Part shown: positions 53,478 through 62,146 of the stretch, piece by piece
Layout: every line of letters begins with the position of its first letter
Numbering within the stretch: the first letter of the stretch is position 1
Notes under the pieces: model-generated
The model's input: only the letters and a program-made list of their open reading frames with translations
Databases searched by the model: none
What the model was told of the DNA's origin: nothing
Program-made: the position numbers and the translations under genes
Source of the DNA: an uncultured Pelagibacteraceae bacterium
GTDB lineage: Bacteria > Pseudomonadota > Alphaproteobacteria > Pelagibacterales > Pelagibacteraceae
Direction of reading: 5' to 3'
Assembly: GCA_902611465.1 (NCBI GenBank)
Contig: CACLZS010000003.1
Coordinates: 28,835-92,834, forward strand
DNA length: 64,000 nucleotides

Positions 53478-54362
53478 ATGGAACAAATTAAAGGTGTATA
53501 TGCTGCAGGTTTATCAGTGTTGGATGAAAATCTTGCATTAGACGTTAAAAATACCATTAAACACGCAGAAAATGTTATTGATTTAGGTTGCCATGGAGTC
53601 GTTTTCTTTGGCAGCACTGGTCAGTCTCAACTGATATCCTTAAGTGAAAAAATTCAATTAATAAATGAGCTACCTAAAAGCAAGTATAAAAATAAATTTA
53701 TAATTGGAACTGGACTAAATTCTTTAATTGATACGATCAATTTAATGAAAATTTCGAAATCAATGGGTTTTAATAATTTTTTAATTATGCCTCCTGCTTA
53801 TTATAAATATGGTGATGAAGAAGTAATTAATTTTTATTCTAAAATAATAAATGAAATCAATGATTGTAAGATTATTTTATATAATTTTGAAAAGCTTTGT
53901 GGATATAAATTTAGTATTCAATGTGTTGAAAATTTAGTTAAAAAATTTCCTAACCAAGTCGTTGGTGTGAAAGATAGTAGCTATAATTTATTTGAAACTT
54001 TAAAAATAAAAAATTTTTCAATCTTTCCAGGATCTGAGGCAAAATTATTAAAAGGATTAGAGCTTGGATGTGATGGGATAATTACAGCAACTACAAATGT
54101 TACAGGTCACCTAGCTAGAGAAATTTATGATAATTTTAACAATAATTTATCACTAGATACTAATCAAAATTTGTGTGATGTAAGAATGTCATTTGATAAA
54201 TATAACTTAATTTCAGGACTGCATACTCTAATGGCACAAAAAAATTCAGTTTATGAAAACCTTTTGCCCCCATTAAAATTATTAGATGAAGCAGAGAAAA
54301 ATAATCTTCTAGCAAATTTAAAGAAACTTAATTTTAATATGGAGATATTAAAAGCAGCATAA
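53478..54362 (+). CDS. Dihydrodipicolinate synthase family protein (DapA-like aldolase)
   Basis: GVVFFGSTGQSQLISLSEKIQL, IMPPAYYKYGDEEVINFYSKI, GVKDSSYN. Confidence 0.87.
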   Translation: MEQIKGVYAAGLSVLDENLALDVKNTIKHAENVIDLGCHGVVFFGSTGQSQLISLSEKIQLINELPKSKYKNKFIIGTGLNSLIDTINLMKISKSMGFNNFLIMPPAYYKYGDEEVINFYSKIINEINDCKIILYNFEKLCGYKFSIQCVENLVKKFPNQVVGVKDSSYNLFETLKIKNFSIFPGSEAKLLKGLELGCDGIITATTNVTGHLAREIYDNFNNNLSLDTNQNLCDVRMSFDKYNLISGLHTLMAQKNSVYENLLPPLKLLDEAEKNNLLANLKKLNFNMEILKAA

Positions 54363-54363
54363 A

Positions 54364-55551
54364 ATGAAGTTAGTAAGTTTTTTAAATAATTTATTTAAAT
54401 ACGATGGTTTCGAACTTATTGATTCAAATTCAAAAAAATATGTAATTGGAAAACCTATAAAGGAAAAACCAATAGTACTTAAATTACTTGATCAAAAATT
54501 AATGCAAAAATTACTTTTATATCCTGACTTATATTTTGGTGAAGCTTATATGGATGGATCTCTAGTTATTCAGAATGGAACGATTACAGAATTTTTAGAT
54601 TTAGCATTTAAAAATATTGGTAGAGGAAACATAAATTTTTATGGAGCGGTAATAAAAAAATTGAGAGGTACTTATAGATATCTTACAAGCTTTAACAAAA
54701 TAGCAAAATCTAAAGAAAACGTAGCTCATCATTATGATATATCTGAAAAACTTTATGATTTATTTTTAGATGAAAATAGACAATATTCGTGTGCGTATTT
54801 TAAAAATGATAATGATACTTTAGAGCAAGCTCAAAATAATAAGATTCATCACATAATCAAAAAATTAAATATCCAGCCAGATCAGAAGGTTTTAGATATT
54901 GGTTCGGGATGGGGAACTTTAGCTTTAGCAATGGCAAAGGAAACGAAAGCTAGCGTTACAGGCATAACATTGTCAGAAAATCAATTTGAATATAGCAAGA
55001 ATAAAGCAAAAGAAATGAACCTATCTAATCAGGTTGAGTTCAAACTTATTGATTATCGACAACTAAATGAAAAATTTGACAGAGTAGTAAGTGTTGGAAT
55101 GTTTGAGCATGTAGGAAGAAAATTTTATAAAACATATTTTAATAAAGTCTTTAAACTCTTGAACGAAAAAGGAATAGCATTGATTCACACGATTGGTTCA
55201 TCGATGCCGCCACGAGATCCACAACCATGGATACAAAAGTACATTTTTCCAGGGGGTTATACTCCTAGTTTAAGTGAGGTTGTAAACCCAATTGAAAACT
55301 CAGGTTTAATTGTGTCAGATATTGAAGTTCTTAGAATGCACTATGCACATACCCTTAGGAACTGGAAAGAAAGATTTTTATCAAAAAAAGACATAGTTTT
55401 AGACATGTTTGATGAAAAATTTTTTAGAATGTGGGAATTTTACTTAGCTAGTTGTGAAATGGCATTCAAATGGGGGGATCAGGTTGTATTTCAGCTTCAA
55501 TTATCAAAAGATAATACCTCAGTTCCTAATACTCGGGACTATATTTATTAA
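54364..55551 (+). CDS. cfa: Cyclopropane-fatty-acyl-phospholipid synthase family SAM methyltransferase
   Basis: NVAHHYDISEKLYDLFLDENRQYSCAYF, VLDIGSGWGTLAL, RVVSVGMFEHVG. Confidence 0.93.
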   Translation: MKLVSFLNNLFKYDGFELIDSNSKKYVIGKPIKEKPIVLKLLDQKLMQKLLLYPDLYFGEAYMDGSLVIQNGTITEFLDLAFKNIGRGNINFYGAVIKKLRGTYRYLTSFNKIAKSKENVAHHYDISEKLYDLFLDENRQYSCAYFKNDNDTLEQAQNNKIHHIIKKLNIQPDQKVLDIGSGWGTLALAMAKETKASVTGITLSENQFEYSKNKAKEMNLSNQVEFKLIDYRQLNEKFDRVVSVGMFEHVGRKFYKTYFNKVFKLLNEKGIALIHTIGSSMPPRDPQPWIQKYIFPGGYTPSLSEVVNPIENSGLIVSDIEVLRMHYAHTLRNWKERFLSKKDIVLDMFDEKFFRMWEFYLASCEMAFKWGDQVVFQLQLSKDNTSVPNTRDYIY

Positions 55552-55581
55552 AATATTACTGATAAATAATTAACAGTAATA

Positions 55582-56736
55582 ATGAAAAAAAATAAAAAAA
55601 AAAAAGTTAAGAAGAAAAGAAAAGTTACAAAAGTTCTATCAAAAATTAAAAAAAAAGTAAAAAAGAAAAAAATCCTCAAGGCTAAAAGAAAAAAAAATAT
55701 TCAGAAAAAATCAATCCTAAAAAAAAAAATAAAAAATAATTTAATTACAAAATCAGTAAGAGTAGAAGAAAATTTAAAATCAAAATTAAACGTCAAGGTC
55801 AAATTTGATATTTTTGCAATTGATAGACGTCTATCTAAAATTTTTAATTCAATAGACGAAAAAATCAATGAATTTAAATCTCAAAGAAAAGATGAAAAAA
55901 GGAGATTAAAATTATTAGAAATTGAAAAAAAAGATAAAGAAAAAGAAAAAATTAAGAAACAAAAAATCCTAAATGAAGAAAAACAATTAAAACTAAAGGA
56001 GCAACAACTAAAGGATGAAGAAAGAATAGAAAAATTAAGAGCAAAAGACTTAAAATTATTTTTAAGAAAAGAACAAGCCCTCCTAAGAAAAGAGCAATCT
56101 GAGAGACAAAAGAAATTTTTACAAGAATTGAGGATACAAAAACAAATTGAGAGATTTAGAATTAGAGAAGTAAAAGAATTAGAAAAACTTGAGAAAATTT
56201 CCTTAAAAGAAAAAAGGGAAGACTATGGAGAATTACAACAAAGAATAGAGAATTTAAAAAATAAGTACAGACTTATAAGAGACCAAAAAATTAGAGAGAG
56301 AGTTGAGGCTCTTGGTGTAAAGACAGATGAGACTGATGATAGATCGGCTCTCCTTCAAAAAGAGAAGGAATATAATTTAGAAAGACAGAAAATTGAATTT
56401 GCCTTAGAAAGTTTTTATAGAAGTGCCAACAGTTTAGTTTTTCAATTAAATAAAAGATATATAACGAGACACATGTCTATTTTCAGATGTATAGACAAAA
56501 GGTTTGAGACAGGAGAAATATTTATTAAATGGGACGAGTCTTCAGATGATGAGTGGTTAATTTTAATATATATAAAGGATAATTCACCTGATAAAGGAAT
56601 AATAATAGAAGATAAGACAAATGAGGAAAAAAATATGTCTCATGAATTCAAAGCAAATGAAATATTTAAAGCTTCGGACTTGATGGTAGACTCTCTTACT
56701 CAGCTTATTTCAAAGAAAAGGCAAAAACAGCAGTAA
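55582..56736 (+). CDS. Lysine-rich coiled-coil protein of unknown function
   Basis: Long ORF with poly-basic N-terminus (KKNKKKKVKKKRKV...) then charged heptad-like coiled coil and a compact C-terminal domain. Confidence 0.8.
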   Translation: MKKNKKKKVKKKRKVTKVLSKIKKKVKKKKILKAKRKKNIQKKSILKKKIKNNLITKSVRVEENLKSKLNVKVKFDIFAIDRRLSKIFNSIDEKINEFKSQRKDEKRRLKLLEIEKKDKEKEKIKKQKILNEEKQLKLKEQQLKDEERIEKLRAKDLKLFLRKEQALLRKEQSERQKKFLQELRIQKQIERFRIREVKELEKLEKISLKEKREDYGELQQRIENLKNKYRLIRDQKIRERVEALGVKTDETDDRSALLQKEKEYNLERQKIEFALESFYRSANSLVFQLNKRYITRHMSIFRCIDKRFETGEIFIKWDESSDDEWLILIYIKDNSPDKGIIIEDKTNEEKNMSHEFKANEIFKASDLMVDSLTQLISKKRQKQQ

Positions 56737-56744
56737 GCTATTTT

Positions 56745-58208
56745 TTACTCATTTACGTAAACCGAAACTCCTCTAGAATTAATGTCTACATCAAATTTTT
56801 TATGAAGAGGGGGGAAAGCTCTTTGTGAACAATCAAGTCTATCACATGTTCTGCATGATACTCCAATAGCTAATTCTGACTTTTTGTCGCTTAGATCTAA
56901 ATTTTCAGTGTATACAAATTCTTTTGCATATTTTGCTTCACAACCAAGACCTATAGACAACATACTTTTTTTTTGTCCATATCTTCCAACACCCTTTTCT
57001 ACTGTTTTAGCTATGCAAACATATTTCTCTCCATTAGTCATTTTGCTAACTGCTGCTTGAATAACACCTGGTCTTGAAAAAGCTGAGTAGACATTCCATC
57101 TTGGACAAGCCCCCCCATATCTTGGTATCTCTATACCTGATAACGAGAATCTTTTTGAAATATTTCCAGCAACATCTACTCTTAAAAAATGAAAAGGTAT
57201 TCCAGGAAGTTTTGGATCTTGTAAACATGTTACTCTATGAGCTACTTGTTCGAAAGAAGTAGCAAATGTATTTTGTAAAAGTTCCAAATCATATTTTAAT
57301 TCTTTGCATTCTTTATGAAAAAGAGAGTAAGGCATTAATATTGCAGCACCACAATAATTCAAAAGCGCAACCCTCGTTAATTTTTTAGACTCTTCAGTTG
57401 GAAAATTAAATGTAGCAAGGTATTCATCAATTTCTTTTGAGGCGCCTTCTTGTGAAATTTGTGCTGCCGCAAAAAGTTTTTTAGTTTCAAGTGAAAGATA
57501 ATCAGATAATAATAATTCTTTATCTTTTACTTTATATATTTTTGAAAATGGTTTTCCTTCTTTAGGTATTACATCTTTTACAGTTATACCATATTCATCT
57601 TTTAAAAACTGACATAAGGCAATATATCTTGTTCTATTATTTTGTTTTACTTTATCAAATATCTGATTTGCAAATTCTTCTAATTTTGGAAAAAAATTTT
57701 TATTTTCTTGTAAAAAATCTGAAATTACTTCTCCAGGAAACGCGTTTTTTCTACCATCAATAATTTTGCCTGAAATATTTTCCAATTTGTTAAAAATTTC
57801 ATGATCTTTTTGTTTAAAGTTGTCACCTAGTTTAATTAAAGCTTTAGCAATTTTGGGATTTGTATTAACTAAATCTTTTACTTCTGGTCCAAGAATATCA
57901 AGATCCTCAAAAAGTTCATCACCCAATAATTCAGAAATATTATTCTCAAGATTTATGTCAGTTTTACTTGTAAGGTCTGAAAGCTCTATTTTTAGTTTAT
58001 CACAAACCCTTAAAAGTAAGTCTCCGTCAATTTTTCTTTTTCCACTCTCTATTAGATTTAAATAGCTGGGTGAAATAGACATTTCTTCTGCTAGTTTGTT
58101 AGCTTGAATTCCTAGTTGCCTTCTAAATGCTTTAATTTTTGGACCAATTTTTGTATCAATTTGACTCATTTTACTATTTGTAAATTTTGTAAATTTAAAT
58201 TTACACAA
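56745..58208 (-). CDS. XRE-family regulator with IrrE-like and short-chain fatty acyl regulator C-terminal domains (ScfR/RamB-like)
   Basis: HTH KIKAFRRQLGIQANKLAEEMSISPSYLNLIESGKRKI; C-term GVSCRTCDRLDCSQRAFPPL. Confidence 0.9.
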   Translation of the reverse strand: MCKFKFTKFTNSKMSQIDTKIGPKIKAFRRQLGIQANKLAEEMSISPSYLNLIESGKRKIDGDLLLRVCDKLKIELSDLTSKTDINLENNISELLGDELFEDLDILGPEVKDLVNTNPKIAKALIKLGDNFKQKDHEIFNKLENISGKIIDGRKNAFPGEVISDFLQENKNFFPKLEEFANQIFDKVKQNNRTRYIALCQFLKDEYGITVKDVIPKEGKPFSKIYKVKDKELLLSDYLSLETKKLFAAAQISQEGASKEIDEYLATFNFPTEESKKLTRVALLNYCGAAILMPYSLFHKECKELKYDLELLQNTFATSFEQVAHRVTCLQDPKLPGIPFHFLRVDVAGNISKRFSLSGIEIPRYGGACPRWNVYSAFSRPGVIQAAVSKMTNGEKYVCIAKTVEKGVGRYGQKKSMLSIGLGCEAKYAKEFVYTENLDLSDKKSELAIGVSCRTCDRLDCSQRAFPPLHKKFDVDINSRGVSVYVNE

Positions 58209-58270
58209 AATTATTCGATTTTACAAGTAAAATCAATTTAATTGTAGATTTTGTAAATATTGTAAATTAT
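58174..58270. promoter_or_regulatory. Cluster of TTTGTAAAT/ATTTACA-like repeats, candidate operator for the adjacent regulator
   Basis: ATTTGTAAATTTTGTAAATTTAAATTTACACAAAA...GATTTTACAAG...AGATTTTGTAAATATTGTAAATTAT. Confidence 0.6.
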
Positions 58271-58279
58271 AAAGATTAT

Positions 58280-58441
58280 ATGGAAAAAAACAAAATTAAC
58301 AACATCGAAAATAACTACCAAATTACTAATAAAGAAGAGCATTCTGAGCACAAGTCAAAAGGTATTTACATTAGAGACGATCATTGCGACTGGGGATCTA
58401 GTGGAATGAACGAATTTACTGAAGAATACAGCTCAAAATAG
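58280..58441 (+). CDS. Unannotated 53-aa small protein of unknown function
   Basis: ATG...TAG: MEKNKINNIENNYQITNKEEHSEHKSKGIYIRDDHCDWGSSGMNEFTEEYSSK; below the length cut-off of the ORF track, non-repetitive composition, fills the gap before aceA. Confidence 0.6.
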   Translation: MEKNKINNIENNYQITNKEEHSEHKSKGIYIRDDHCDWGSSGMNEFTEEYSSK

Positions 58442-58485
58442 TCATTAGTCATTTCTAGTCATTTAATCAAAAGAGAGGGATTTAA

Positions 58486-59760
58486 GTGTCAGCTGAAAAT
58501 ATTTCATACGATTTACAAAGATTTGCAGGTATTAAAAGAGATTATACTCCAGAAGAAGTTGAAAGATTAAGAGGATCAATCAAAATTGAGTATTCTATGT
58601 GTAAAATGCAGTCTCAAAAGCTTTGGAAACTGCTAAATACAGAAGCTTATGTGAACACCCTTGGGTCACTTTCAGGAAATCATGCAGTACAACATGCGAA
58701 AGCTGGTTTAAAAGCAATTTATTTAAGTGGTTGGCAAGTTGCAGCTGATGCTAACAGTGCTGGAGAAATGTATCCTGATCAATCTTTATATCCATATGAT
58801 AGTGCACCAAAATTAGTTGAGACAATGAATAATTCCCTAGTTAGAGCAGATCAAATTCAACATATGGAAATGATAGATGGTGACATGGATAAAAGTAAGA
58901 GAACTGATTACATGTTGCCAATTATAGCTGATGGTGAAGCAGGATTTGGTGGACCACTAAACGTATTTGAATTAACCAAAAAATTTATTAGAGCAGGTGC
59001 TGCTGGAGTTCATTTTGAAGACCAATTAGCTAGTGAGAAAAAATGTGGTCATATGGGTGGAAAAGTTTTAGTTCCGACTGGAACAATGGTTAGAAATTTA
59101 AAGGCTGCTAGACTTGCTGCCGATATTGCAGATGTACCATTAATAATTTTAGCAAGAACAGATGCAAATGCTGCAAAATTAATCACAAATGATTTTGATG
59201 ATAATGATAAACCGTTTTTAACTGGAGAAAGATCACCCGAAGGTTTCTTTTATGTTAAAGACGGAATTGAGCAGGCAATTTCTAGAGGCCTTGCTTATGC
59301 ACCATACGCAGATTTAATTTGGTGTGAAACTGCTACTCCAAATTTAGAAGAGGCAAAGAAATTTGCTGATGCTATACATGAAAAATTTCCTGGTAAAATG
59401 TTAGCTTATAATTGTTCACCATCATTCAATTGGAAAAAACATTTATCTGATGAAGAAATTGGATCATTTCAAAGAAAGATTGGAGAAATGGGATATAAAT
59501 TTCAGTTTATAACATTAGCTGGTTTTCACACTCAAAACATTGCAATATTTGAATTGGCAGAAAAATATAAATCAGAAGGTATGACTGCTTACTCAAAAAT
59601 TCAACAGCATGAATTTGCTAGGGAAAAAGATGGATATACAAGTGTGAAACATCAAAGAGAAGTAGGCACATCTTATTTTGATGCAGTTTCAAATACAATA
59701 AGCTCAGGTAAAAGCTCAACTACAGCAATGGAAGGCTCAACTGAGTCAGAACAGTTTTAG
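58486..59760 (+). CDS. aceA: Isocitrate lyase; GTG start
   Basis: [14 protein letters not shown] active site, [31 protein letters not shown]-like RBS before GTG. Confidence 0.97.
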   Translation: MSAENISYDLQRFAGIKRDYTPEEVERLRGSIKIEYSMCKMQSQKLWKLLNTEAYVNTLGSLSGNHAVQHAKAGLKAIYLSGWQVAADANSAGEMYPDQSLYPYDSAPKLVETMNNSLVRADQIQHMEMIDGDMDKSKRTDYMLPIIADGEAGFGGPLNVFELTKKFIRAGAAGVHFEDQLASEKKCGHMGGKVLVPTGTMVRNLKAARLAADIADVPLIILARTDANAAKLITNDFDDNDKPFLTGERSPEGFFYVKDGIEQAISRGLAYAPYADLIWCETATPNLEEAKKFADAIHEKFPGKMLAYNCSPSFNWKKHLSDEEIGSFQRKIGEMGYKFQFITLAGFHTQNIAIFELAEKYKSEGMTAYSKIQQHEFAREKDGYTSVKHQREVGTSYFDAVSNTISSGKSSTTAMEGSTESEQF

Positions 59761-59771
59761 ATGATAGATTA

Positions 59772-60062
59772 ATGTTTACTAGTGGTCTTCTTTTAATAGT
59801 AAGCTATCTTTTATTTAAATATACAGTTCAATGGATTCAATATTATAATCAAACTGATCCTAGAATGCCTGACTCAATATGGCGTTATACTTGTGATTAT
59901 AAAGTTATCGGCATAAGAGATATCTGTGACCTGGATGATAAGCCATTTGTACGACAAAGAAGGAAAAGAGACAAAATTGTTACAATAATGTATTTTATTG
60001 TAGTTCTTGCTTTTGTATTTTCTATGTATTTTATGGCGAGTTTATTAGGACTAATTCTTTAA
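59772..60062 (+). CDS. Small membrane protein of unknown function
   Basis: Two hydrophobic segments flanking a charged central region. Confidence 0.65.
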   Translation: MFTSGLLLIVSYLLFKYTVQWIQYYNQTDPRMPDSIWRYTCDYKVIGIRDICDLDDKPFVRQRRKRDKIVTIMYFIVVLAFVFSMYFMASLLGLIL

Positions 60063-60773
60063 TTTTTGTATCTGATCCCACGCTGAATTGACAGCCCTCA
60101 TTTTCGCTTTACTCTCATTTATTACTTCTTGCGGAACACCTTTACTTAATAAAAGATCAGGATGATGCTCTTTACTAAGTTTAATATAACGTTTTCTTAT
60201 TTCTTCGAGTGAGTCATCAGGCTTACTCTCCAAAACAATATAAGGATTAAGTTTGTCTGATGACTTTCTGCTTTCTTTAATTCCATTAATTTGAGTTTGA
60301 TTTAATCCAAAAATTCTTGATATATCTTCTATCATCATTAATTCATTGTCACTTATGTGTCCGTCAGCTTCAGCAATATAAAAAAGAGTATTAATTACTT
60401 CCTCTAATACATTCATATTTCCTCTATAAACTTCTGCAATTTGTTTTGCATAAGGTTCATACCCGGTACTTTCCTCTTTTGCTTTATTAAAAATTTTACC
60501 AACTTGATCTAACTCACTTTCAGGTATTTTTAATTTATCTTTAACTGCAATTAATTCTTCACGACTAACTTGTCCATCTGCTTTACTTAGCTTTGCTGAT
60601 AAAACAATCAAAGAGAGTGCAAATATCTGTTGTGGCTGTGCAAAAGATCTAAATCCACCACTTGATCTGGCTCTTGACATTTTTCCACCGATTAAGGATC
60701 CTAAAAGCATACCAAAAGGTCCACCAATTGAAAAACCTAGCATTCCACCAATTATGCTTCCCCATATTGCCAT
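60051..60773 (-). CDS. TerB-domain plus J-domain protein (DjlA-like co-chaperone)
   Basis: Gly-rich membrane N-term, TerB-like middle (KADGQVSREELIAVK...EADGHISDNELMMIEDISRIFG), C-term J domain (KRYIKLSKEHHPDLL). Confidence 0.87.
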   Translation of the reverse strand: MAIWGSIIGGMLGFSIGGPFGMLLGSLIGGKMSRARSSGGFRSFAQPQQIFALSLIVLSAKLSKADGQVSREELIAVKDKLKIPESELDQVGKIFNKAKEESTGYEPYAKQIAEVYRGNMNVLEEVINTLFYIAEADGHISDNELMMIEDISRIFGLNQTQINGIKESRKSSDKLNPYIVLESKPDDSLEEIRKRYIKLSKEHHPDLLLSKGVPQEVINESKAKMRAVNSAWDQIQKLKN

Positions 60774-61459
60774 TACTCAAAACTCCTTAATCTATATTCC
60801 CAATTACCCATTTTATTATAAGTTACTTTTAATATTAAATTATTTTCTGGATTATACCAAACATCAAATTCAAATTTTTTTTCATCAGAAAGACTTTCAT
60901 CATTTGATTTAATATTAAAGTGTTTAGCTAAATATTCTTTACCGTTAATATTAATGTTTTCATTTCCTATTAAACTCACAGTCTGTTTTTTTATACTTCC
61001 AGATAAAGGACTGATTTGTTTATTAGCTTTAAAAATTTTGTGGTTCCACCAATTCCCAATTATACAATCTAAACTGGCTTCACCCTTGTATGATGATCCG
61101 TCAATAACGAATTTATTTATAGATTTATCATAATTTAAATTTACATATTTCTCCTTATCATTTTGAAAAGTATTAGATTTAAAAAAAACTAATTCATCAT
61201 CTTTGTACTTTTCTATTGTCTCACTTAATATTGAAAAAACTGTTATGCCAAATAACTCTACTTTAAAATTAGTATAATTTTTTACGACAAACAAATCTTC
61301 ATCAAATTCAAAGAAGTAGTTCGTGCTACCAATAACTTCATTATTTCTTAGAACATCCATCTCAATTTTTTTAAGACCTTCATAATGACTGCTGTGTGCC
61401 ATCGCTTTAGAAGCAAACATAATAATTATTGATACGATTATAAAATGTTTCATTTTCAT
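60773..61459 (-). CDS. Secreted protein of unknown function (DUF6134/DUF3108-like)
   Basis: Signal peptide; KIEMDVLRNNEVIGSTNYFFE, IIGNWWNHKIF, FDVWYNPENNLILKVTYNKMGNWEYRL. Confidence 0.65.
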   Translation of the reverse strand: MKMKHFIIVSIIIMFASKAMAHSSHYEGLKKIEMDVLRNNEVIGSTNYFFEFDEDLFVVKNYTNFKVELFGITVFSILSETIEKYKDDELVFFKSNTFQNDKEKYVNLNYDKSINKFVIDGSSYKGEASLDCIIGNWWNHKIFKANKQISPLSGSIKKQTVSLIGNENININGKEYLAKHFNIKSNDESLSDEKKFEFDVWYNPENNLILKVTYNKMGNWEYRLRSFE

Positions 61460-61498
61460 AGATTTTAGTTAAAGAAAGTATAAATAATAGCGAAATAT

Positions 61499-62146
61499 AT
61501 GTTCCTTACTATCAAAAATATTCCTAAAGTCTCATGGAGCTCTCACGAGACTTTTAATTTAAAGCCAAAATTATCTACCTTATTCTTCCTTTGTTTTGGT
61601 CTAATATTATTCGGTTTTGGCGAAGCCTTAGTCGTTATTTCATTTATTGGCAATTCTCCATGGACTGTAATGGCACAAGGAATTTCAATTAATTCAGGAT
61701 TATCCATTGGAATTGTCACTTTTATAGTGAGTGTTGTCGTTTTATCTTCATGGTTTTTTTTAAAACAAAAACCTGGTCTAGGTACCATATTCAATATCGT
61801 AATCATTGCAGCAATGTTAGACATAACAATTGCATTAATACCAACCCCTGAAACTTACATTATGAAATTATTAATGGCTGCAGTAGGCGTTATGATAGTT
61901 GGAGTGGGGAGTGGTATCTATTTAATAGCTAATCTAGGTCCAGGACCTAGGGATGGTCTAATGACTGGTTTACAAAAAAAAACTAATCTACCAATTGCTG
62001 CAGTAAGAGCTTTTATAGAAATTTCTGTAGCTTCAGTTGGGTGGTACTTGGGTGGAACAATTGGTGTTGGAACTTTAATGTTTGCTTTTGGAATTGGTCC
62101 TTGTATTGCTTTTAGTTTGTACATTATTGATAGAATAATGAACTAA
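61499..62146 (+). CDS. YitT/YczE-family membrane protein
   Basis: Multiple TM segments; LIANLGPGPRDGLMTGLQKKTNLPIAAVRAFIEISV. Confidence 0.85.
   Translation: MFLTIKNIPKVSWSSHETFNLKPKLSTLFFLCFGLILFGFGEALVVISFIGNSPWTVMAQGISINSGLSIGIVTFIVSVVVLSSWFFLKQKPGLGTIFNIVIIAAMLDITIALIPTPETYIMKLLMAAVGVMIVGVGSGIYLIANLGPGPRDGLMTGLQKKTNLPIAAVRAFIEISVASVGWYLGGTIGVGTLMFAFGIGPCIAFSLYIIDRIMN

Noticed and set aside
53426-53617. 63-aa minus-strand ORF at the start of the DapA-like gene
   Set aside because: Overlaps the conserved N-terminus of the DapA-like protein on the opposite strand.
55582-55760. A-rich low-complexity stretch read as a possible repeat or non-coding region
   Set aside because: Frame remains open for 384 codons with a structured C-terminus, so it is better explained as a Lys-rich coding region.
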